From positions 1 through 12,370 of the forward strand of contig JABITU010000128.1 of NCBI GenBank assembly GCA_018668195.1: 12,370 nt of DNA, given 5' to 3'. The notes below the pieces were generated by a model. It worked only from the letters and a program-made list of their open reading frames with translations. It made no database searches and was not told the DNA's origin. The first letter of the stretch is position 1. The number at the start of each line of letters is the position of its first letter. Positions 8,002-12,370 of the stretch are shown here, one piece after another. Source of the DNA: Tateyamaria sp. GTDB lineage: Bacteria > Pseudomonadota > Alphaproteobacteria > Rhodobacterales > Rhodobacteraceae. The translations under genes and the position numbers were made by a program.

Positions 8002-8922
8002 ATGTCCACAATCCTAATCATTGAGCAAATTCTAAACGGTCTGCAATCCGGCATTATGCTGTTTTTAATGGCGGCTGGTCTGACACTAATTTTTGGTGTC
8101 ATGGGGTTAATCAATCTCGCTCACGGGTCGCTTTACATGATTGGCTCATTTGCGGCGGCGGCAGTAGCTGGACTTACAGGATCATTTGTATTGGCCTTGA
8201 TCGCTGCAATGGCCGCTGCTGCCATCGCTGGTGTTCTAGTCGAAATGTTGGTGATCCGCAGGCTTTACGCGACTGATCACCTTGATCAAGTGCTTGCCAC
8301 TTTCGCTCTGATCTTGATCTTTTCCGAGGGGACACGCTGGGTCTTTGGCTCCTTCCCGCTGTTCCTAGACATCCCTGATTACCTTTCTGGCCCCGTAACT
8401 TTACCCGGCGGCATACAATATCCTTTTTATCGTTTGGTTCTCATCTGTGTAGGCCTGCTAGTCGCCGCTGGTTTGGGCCTTTTGATTACCCGCACCCGAA
8501 TTGGCATCCAAATCCGCGCAGGTGAAAATGATCGTGAGATGATTGCTGCCCTTGGCGTGGATATTTCGAAATTATACACACTGGTCTTTGCCCTTGGGGC
8601 TGCCCTAGCTGGCTTAGCTGGCGCACTGGTGGGGGCGATTCAGTCGGTTCAGGTTGGGATGGGTGAACCTGTGTTGATCCTAGCCTTTGTGGTCATTGTG
8701 ATTGGCGGTATCGGATCGATCAAGGGGGCACTCATTGGCGCACTTTTGGTAGGGTTAACCGATACGTTGGGCGGCGTCTTCCTCCCCCAATTGTTCAAGT
8801 TATTCATGGAACCATCCGCGGCGCAATCCTCAGGTTCGGCACTGGCGTCGATGGCGATTTATATCTTGATGGGGGCTGTCTTGATATGGCGACCGACGGG
8901 TTTGTTTGGAGCACGCCCATGA
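8002..8922 (+). CDS. livH: Branched-chain-type ABC transporter permease (LivH family)
   Basis: A 306-residue integral membrane protein with about eight hydrophobic helices, the normal LivH length. Family landmarks are GLINLAHGSLYMIGSF at 35-50, the cytoplasmic coupling loop IRAGENDREMIAALGVD at 171-187 that meets the ATPases, and the following LYTLVFALGAALAGLAGAL helix; VIVIGGIGSIKGALIGALL near 231-249 is also typical. It pairs with the LivM-type permease to form the import channel for the aromatic substrate. The start follows a 56-base gap containing a strong hairpin and a poorly placed ribosome site; its stop overlaps the next start (ATGA). The symbol marks the family, not leucine specificity. 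Confidence 0.93.
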   Translation: MSTILIIEQILNGLQSGIMLFLMAAGLTLIFGVMGLINLAHGSLYMIGSFAAAAVAGLTGSFVLALIAAMAAAAIAGVLVEMLVIRRLYATDHLDQVLATFALILIFSEGTRWVFGSFPLFLDIPDYLSGPVTLPGGIQYPFYRLVLICVGLLVAAGLGLLITRTRIGIQIRAGENDREMIAALGVDISKLYTLVFALGAALAGLAGALVGAIQSVQVGMGEPVLILAFVVIVIGGIGSIKGALIGALLVGLTDTLGGVFLPQLFKLFMEPSAAQSSGSALASMAIYILMGAVLIWRPTGLFGARP

Positions 8923-9902
8923 TACGCGAACGCACATTGAATGGGCTCGTCTTGGTGCTTTTACTTGCTGTGCCACTATGGGCCATGTTCAACGATCAAC
9001 CGTTTACGATCACGCTGGCGACACGTGCAGTGATCTTTGCATTGGCTGCCGTTGGCTTGAACATTGCCCTTGGGTTAGGTGGTTTGGTTAGCTTGGGGCA
9101 TGCAGCATTCTTTGGTATTGGCGGATACGCGATGGGTATTCTTGCCCATCACGCACAAACTTACACGCCAGTGATGGAACTGCCCTTTTTGATTGAGGGC
9201 ACAAAATCGATGCCAGTGATTTGGCTGGTGGCGATGGTCACATCCGGCATTGCAGCCTTTCTTATCGGGATTTTGTCCTTACGCACGGCAGGCGTTTATT
9301 TCATTATGATCACGCTGGCATTCGGACAAATGTTCTATTTTTTCTCTATCAGCTGGGCTGCTTATGGCGGTGAAGATGGGTTGTTGATTTACGTTCGTAA
9401 CGACTTTCCCGGGCTGAATACGTTGGTTCCGATTAACTTTTTCGCCATCTGTTTCACGATCCTATGTTTGGTCCTCCTCCTAAACGGGTTGCTTGCGCGA
9501 TCCCCTTTTGGTTTGGCCCTAAACGCGGCACGTCAGGCGCCCCAACGTGTGCAGACCGTCGGGTTGGACCCGCAACGCCTAAAGCTCGTCGCCTTTGTTA
9601 TATCAGGTGTGATAACCGGATTGGCGGGTGCGTTGTTTGCTGATCTCAACCGCTTTGTCAGCCCCACAATGTTCAGTTGGCAAATGTCGGGTGAGATCAT
9701 GATATTTATCATCCTCGGCGGTAACGCACGTTTGTGTGGCCCCGTGGTGGGGGCAGTCGTCTTTGTGATGCTCGAACACTTCCTTGGCGGGCTCAACGAA
9801 TACTGGCACATCTATCTTGGTGCGTTGTTGTTGCTTGTCGTGTTATTTGCCCGCGGCGGTCTGGTTGGCCTTATTGCTGGTCGGGAGGTGGCACATGACT
9901 GA
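8919..9902 (+). CDS. livM: Branched-chain-type ABC transporter permease (LivM family)
   Basis: A 327-residue membrane protein, second permease of the importer. The ATG at 8919 overlapping the LivH stop is preferred over the in-frame ATG at 8886, which lies inside LivH coding sequence; GGAG at 8908-8911 sits seven bases before it. Landmarks are GLNIALGLGGLVSLGHAAFF at 46-65, LRTAGVYFIMITLAFGQ at 121-137, the coupling loop AARQAPQRVQTVGLD at 203-217 with the ISGVITGLAGAL helix after it, and LGGNARLCGPVVGA at 266-279. Nothing is missing compared with the family. It overlaps the LivG-type ATPase by eight bases, implying coupled translation. Confidence 0.93.
   Translation: MIRERTLNGLVLVLLLAVPLWAMFNDQPFTITLATRAVIFALAAVGLNIALGLGGLVSLGHAAFFGIGGYAMGILAHHAQTYTPVMELPFLIEGTKSMPVIWLVAMVTSGIAAFLIGILSLRTAGVYFIMITLAFGQMFYFFSISWAAYGGEDGLLIYVRNDFPGLNTLVPINFFAICFTILCLVLLLNGLLARSPFGLALNAARQAPQRVQTVGLDPQRLKLVAFVISGVITGLAGALFADLNRFVSPTMFSWQMSGEIMIFIILGGNARLCGPVVGAVVFVMLEHFLGGLNEYWHIYLGALLLLVVLFARGGLVGLIAGREVAHD
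9883..9890 (+). promoter_or_regulatory. Ribosome binding site for the LivG-type ATPase
   Basis: GGGAGGTG near the 3' end of the LivM gene has its GGAGG core six bases before the ATG at 9895. This selects 9895 over the in-frame upstream ATG at 9784. Confidence 0.8.
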
Positions 9903-10644
9903 ACCAATCCTCGCCACGCACAGCTTGCAAAAATCTTTCGGGGCATTAATGGCGACTGACGATATTTCCATCGACCTATACCCAGGGGAAATACACGCTG
10001 TTATTGGTCCAAATGGTGCCGGTAAATCCACATTGATTGCCCAAATTTGCGGTGGGTTAAAACCCGATGCAGGACGTGTCGAATTGTTAGGTAAAGACGT
10101 TACCCTGACCAACACCCTGACACGCGCAAAGGCAGGTATTGGCCGCACATTCCAGATCTCGGCATTGGCGATGGAAGATACGGTTCTGCAAAACGTCCTG
10201 CTGGGTGCAGTGGGTGACATTGGGTCACCGTGGCGGTTTTTACGACCAGTGCTCAACGATGGATCATTACGTTCAAAAGCCGCCGACGCTTTGAAGCGCG
10301 TAGGTCTGCAAGACCACGCTGCAACACGCACCTCTGACTTAAGTCATGGACAGCGCCGTCAGTTAGAAGTCGCGGTCGCTCTGACACTCAAACCAAAAGC
10401 CTTTGTCATGGATGAACCAATGGCTGGACTGGGTGCTGAAGGCTCAAAAACACTAACAGGTTTTCTGGACGCTTTACGCGAAGAAGCCCCAATCCTTCTG
10501 GTCGAACATGATATGGACGCTGTCTTTGCATTGGCCGATCGGATCAGTGTGTTAGTTTACGGTAAAATCATCGAAACCGGCACAGTTGATCAAATCAAAT
10601 CCAGCAAAGCTGTGCGCGAAGCCTATCTAGGAGGTGACGCATGA
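9895..10644 (+). CDS. livG: ABC transporter ATP-binding protein (LivG family)
   Basis: A 249-residue cytoplasmic ATPase of the importer. Walker A GPNGAGKST is at 38-46, the Q-loop glutamine at Q87 in GRTFQ, the signature LSHGQ at 149-153, Walker B AFVMDE at 169-174 with catalytic E174, and the switch histidine H205 in LLVEHDMD. The GRTFQI wording and PMAGLG are typical of LivG. All ATPase residues are present, so it should be active and pair with the LivF-type subunit below. The start gives an eight-base overlap with the LivM gene and a strong ribosome site; the stop overlaps the next start (ATGA). Confidence 0.94.
   Translation: MTEPILATHSLQKSFGALMATDDISIDLYPGEIHAVIGPNGAGKSTLIAQICGGLKPDAGRVELLGKDVTLTNTLTRAKAGIGRTFQISALAMEDTVLQNVLLGAVGDIGSPWRFLRPVLNDGSLRSKAADALKRVGLQDHAATRTSDLSHGQRRQLEVAVALTLKPKAFVMDEPMAGLGAEGSKTLTGFLDALREEAPILLVEHDMDAVFALADRISVLVYGKIIETGTVDQIKSSKAVREAYLGGDA
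10629..10637 (+). promoter_or_regulatory. Ribosome binding site for the LivF-type ATPase
   Basis: AGGAGGTGA, a nearly perfect anti-16S match, has its GGAGG core six bases before the ATG at 10641 and lies in the last codons of the LivG gene. Confidence 0.85.
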
Positions 10645-11327
10645 GCCTTCTAACTCTGCAAAATGTTAAGGCCAGCTATGGGTCGTCCAAAGCGTTGTTT
10701 GACGTCAATTTAACCGTGTCAGAGGGAGAAGTTGTCGCCTTGATGGGGCGTAATGGCATGGGGAAAAGCACAACCGTCAAAACAATATGTCGGATGATCC
10801 CTGCGTCTGGCAAACTCATCTTTGACGGCCAAGACCTTAGCAGCCTTGGGAGCCATCAAGCCGCCCGTTTGGGCATAGGGCTTGTGCCAGAAGGACGTCG
10901 TTGTTTTGCGGATCTCACGGTCACCGAAAACTTGGTAGCTGCATCTCGACACGGCCCATGGGATTTGGCCCGTGTCGCCGCACTATTTCCGCGCTTGGAC
11001 GAACGCAAACACCAGCGCGCAAACACATTGTCGGGCGGCGAGCAGCAGATGGTCGCCGTTGGACGCGCACTGATGACCAACCCTCGTTTGTTGATCCTTG
11101 ATGAAGCAACAGAAGGACTAGCGCCGATTATCCGACAGGAAATTTGGGAGGCTATAGCCCAACTTAAAAATGAGACTGGCATGGCCATTATCGTCATCGA
11201 CAAATCTTTGGCCGAATTGGGACAAGTCTGTGACCGCGCCACAATTCTTGAACGTGGCAAAACTGTTTGGGACGGTGCGATGACAGATTTGACCTCTGAT
11301 ATATCTGAACGTCTGATCGGAGTGTAG
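10641..11327 (+). CDS. livF: ABC transporter ATP-binding protein (LivF family)
   Basis: A 228-residue ATPase, slightly shorter than E. coli LivF. Walker A GRNGMGKST is at 36-44, GLVPEGRRCFADLTVTENL at 80-98 is the LivF landmark, the signature LSGGE is at 130-134 and Walker B LLILDE at 150-155 with E155. The switch region reads IIVIDKSLAEL, so K188 stands where most ABC proteins have His and E. coli LivF has Gln (LVEQN). I have a memory of similar IDK wording in a LivF subgroup, so this may be a subfamily trait rather than damage. It overlaps the LivG stop (ATGA), and the thioesterase follows after three bases. It completes a five-part importer. Confidence 0.93.
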   Translation: MSLLTLQNVKASYGSSKALFDVNLTVSEGEVVALMGRNGMGKSTTVKTICRMIPASGKLIFDGQDLSSLGSHQAARLGIGLVPEGRRCFADLTVTENLVAASRHGPWDLARVAALFPRLDERKHQRANTLSGGEQQMVAVGRALMTNPRLLILDEATEGLAPIIRQEIWEAIAQLKNETGMAIIVIDKSLAELGQVCDRATILERGKTVWDGAMTDLTSDISERLIGV

Positions 11328-11330
11328 GCG

Positions 11331-11735
11331 ATGTTTGAAGTCCAACAAAAAGTACTTTTCAGGCACTGCGACCCCGCGGGGATTGTGTTCTTCCCGCGAT
11401 ATTTCGAAATGATGAATGATTGTATTGAGGCCTTTTTTGACCATGGTCTAGAATACCGGTTTGAACAGTTTCTCCAAACGGCTGGCATCCCCACAGCAAC
11501 CATCACCACAACTTTCAATAGGCCAAGTCGCCATGGTGATCTTTTGGACCTACGGCTAAATGTGACACGGGTTGGTAGGACCAGTTTTGATTACGAAATG
11601 AGGTGTCATTGCGGGGACGAACAACGTTTTGTTACGAACACAACCCTTGTCCACATCGACTTGGACGGCAAACCAACACCGCTACCTGATAGCATCAAGC
11701 AGCGATTAACTGACTTCACTAAGATATCATCATGA
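11331..11735 (+). CDS. Hotdog-fold acyl-CoA thioesterase (4-hydroxybenzoyl-CoA thioesterase type)
   Basis: A 134-residue 4HBT-family thioesterase that hydrolyses acyl- or aryl-CoA to free acid and CoA. The active-site stretch RHCDPAGIVFFPRYFEMMND is at 11-30, with D14 matching the catalytic Asp17 of the Pseudomonas 4-hydroxybenzoyl-CoA thioesterase (FGDCDPAGIV). Length is normal. GGAG at 11319-11322, eight bases before the ATG, is its ribosome site, and its stop overlaps the RidA-like start (ATGA). In this operon it may release CoA trapped in dead-end aryl-CoA esters or take part in the last steps after ring opening. Fold and catalytic residue are clear; substrate is inferred. A role in gentisyl-CoA hydrolysis would apply only if the pathway were salicylate. 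Confidence 0.9.
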   Translation: MFEVQQKVLFRHCDPAGIVFFPRYFEMMNDCIEAFFDHGLEYRFEQFLQTAGIPTATITTTFNRPSRHGDLLDLRLNVTRVGRTSFDYEMRCHCGDEQRFVTNTTLVHIDLDGKPTPLPDSIKQRLTDFTKISS

Positions 11736-12127
11736 CACACAAAACAATTCAACCAGACGGCTGGGCACCAGCGTTAGGGTACGCAAACGGTATTCTCACC
11801 AAAGATGGCACTTTGCATATCGGTGGACAAATCGGCTGGAACAAAGACAAGGTCTTTGAGTCAAAGGAATTTGTACCGCAGATGCACCAAGCCCTGCAGA
11901 ATATCTCTGACATCGTGGTTGCGCCGGGTGGAAAGCCATCCGATGTTGTTAGACTGACTTGGTTTGTCACCGACAAAGCGACTTATGTCGCCAATCAACG
12001 CGCAGTGGGGGCCGCCTATCGTACGGTATTTGGCAAACACTTTCCTGCAATGTCGATGTTGGTAGTTGCAGGTTTGATAGAAGATGACGCATTGGTCGAA
12101 ATCGAAGCAACGGCCCAACTGACTTAG
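11732..12127 (+). CDS. RidA (YjgF/YER057c/UK114)-family protein lacking the deaminase arginine
   Basis: A 131-residue RidA-fold protein of normal size, expected as a cytoplasmic trimer. Landmarks are GTLHIGGQIGWNKD at 26-39, MHQALQNISDIVVAPGG at 51-67, VVRLTWFVTDKATY at 72-85 and FPAMSMLVVAG at 104-114 ahead of VEIEATA at 122-128. In Salmonella RidA the imine/enamine deaminase needs Arg105 in the FPAR motif; here that position is M107, while the glutamate corresponding to Glu120 is kept (E123). It therefore belongs with the arginine-less RidA subgroups, whose activity is not well known. Its place at the end of a pathway whose early product is an enamine makes a role in hydrolysing or handling that C-N bond attractive, but this is inference. 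It starts by ATGA overlap with a weak ribosome site. Confidence 0.9.
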   Translation: MTHKTIQPDGWAPALGYANGILTKDGTLHIGGQIGWNKDKVFESKEFVPQMHQALQNISDIVVAPGGKPSDVVRLTWFVTDKATYVANQRAVGAAYRTVFGKHFPAMSMLVVAGLIEDDALVEIEATAQLT

Positions 12128-12370
12128 TTATGGAAAGCAAGAACCCTTGGGAATGTACTTTGCCAAATCTAACGATATTGATGATGTGACGGAGAACATA
12201 TACGCATTCCTGCGCTGCCGCAGCAGGCCAATGCCGCCCGATCCCTAACGCTTAATGGATTTGACTGGAAGATGGTGTTGTCAGACAAAGTCTAACAGGT
12301 CTCAAAGTACCATGATCACACAAATCTATGAAGCGCAGATTTGAAACCACTCCGTGAGAGCGGCACTGCG
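12128..12370 (+). other. Region after the last gene, no convincing gene
   Basis: These 243 bases hold no open frame with family resemblance or a good ribosome site. A five-base stem, CTGCG/CGCAG with a four-base loop (12210-12223), is not followed by a T-run. No clear intrinsic terminator is seen, so the operon's end is either factor-dependent or outside what can be read here. The stretch may be a decayed intergenic region; no insertion sequence ends were recognised. Confidence 0.5.
12321..12343. repeat. Short inverted repeat downstream of the operon
   Basis: CAAATCT (12321-12327) and AGATTTG (12337-12343) form a perfect 7-base inverted repeat with a 9-base spacer. There is no T-run after it. 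It could be a weak hairpin or an operator for a neighbouring gene beyond the window; function unknown and chance is possible. Confidence 0.35.

Noticed and set aside
10856..11518. 220-residue open frame on the minus strand across LivF and the thioesterase
   Set aside because: Serine- and arginine-rich translation typical of antisense to a coding frame; both sense genes have complete catalytic motifs.
12153..12248. 31-codon reading frame starting with ATG after the last gene
   Set aside because: No ribosome site, no recognisable similarity and too short to tell from chance.

Overview
The window holds 13 genes, all on the + strand and packed tightly enough to look like one catabolic operon for aerobic breakdown of an aromatic acid through CoA thioesters. 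The best candidate substrate is 2-aminobenzoate (anthranilate). The diagnostic gene is the first: a fusion of a flavin monooxygenase with an Old Yellow Enzyme-type reductase, the architecture of 2-aminobenzoyl-CoA monooxygenase/reductase described from Azoarcus evansii. Its 5' end lies outside the window, so the promoter and start of the operon are not seen.

Layout: ring monooxygenase/reductase (2-1930, 5' partial), short-chain dehydrogenase (1927-2670), MarR-family regulator (2667-3119), crotonase-family protein (3124-3924), acyl-CoA dehydrogenase (3924-5081) and aryl-CoA ligase (5084-6721). After an 87-base gap comes a complete branched-chain-amino-acid-type ABC importer: binding protein (6809-7945), two permeases (8002-8922, 8919-9902) and two ATPases (9895-10644, 10641-11327). 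The last genes are a hotdog thioesterase (11331-11735) and a RidA-like protein (11732-12127). The final 243 bases hold no convincing gene.

Proposed working: the ABC importer brings in the aromatic acid; the ligase makes the aryl-CoA; the fused flavoenzyme hydroxylates and reduces the ring without a ring-cleaving dioxygenase, giving (from the Azoarcus enzyme) 2-amino-5-oxocyclohex-1-enecarboxyl-CoA. The SDR, crotonase, acyl-CoA dehydrogenase and RidA-like protein are placed to deaminate, open and beta-oxidise that alicyclic product; the thioesterase can rescue CoA. MarR probably senses the acid or its CoA ester. The steps after ring reduction are inference, and they are where new biochemistry could sit: the crotonase lacks both usual hydratase glutamates, and the RidA-like protein lacks the imine-deaminase arginine.

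Organism: moderate GC, ATGA-type overlaps and liv-type importers fit an alphaproteobacterium, possibly a marine Rhodobacteraceae (Roseobacter group) member. This is an impression; no rRNA or other taxonomic marker is present. No mobile elements, CRISPR arrays or tRNAs were seen.
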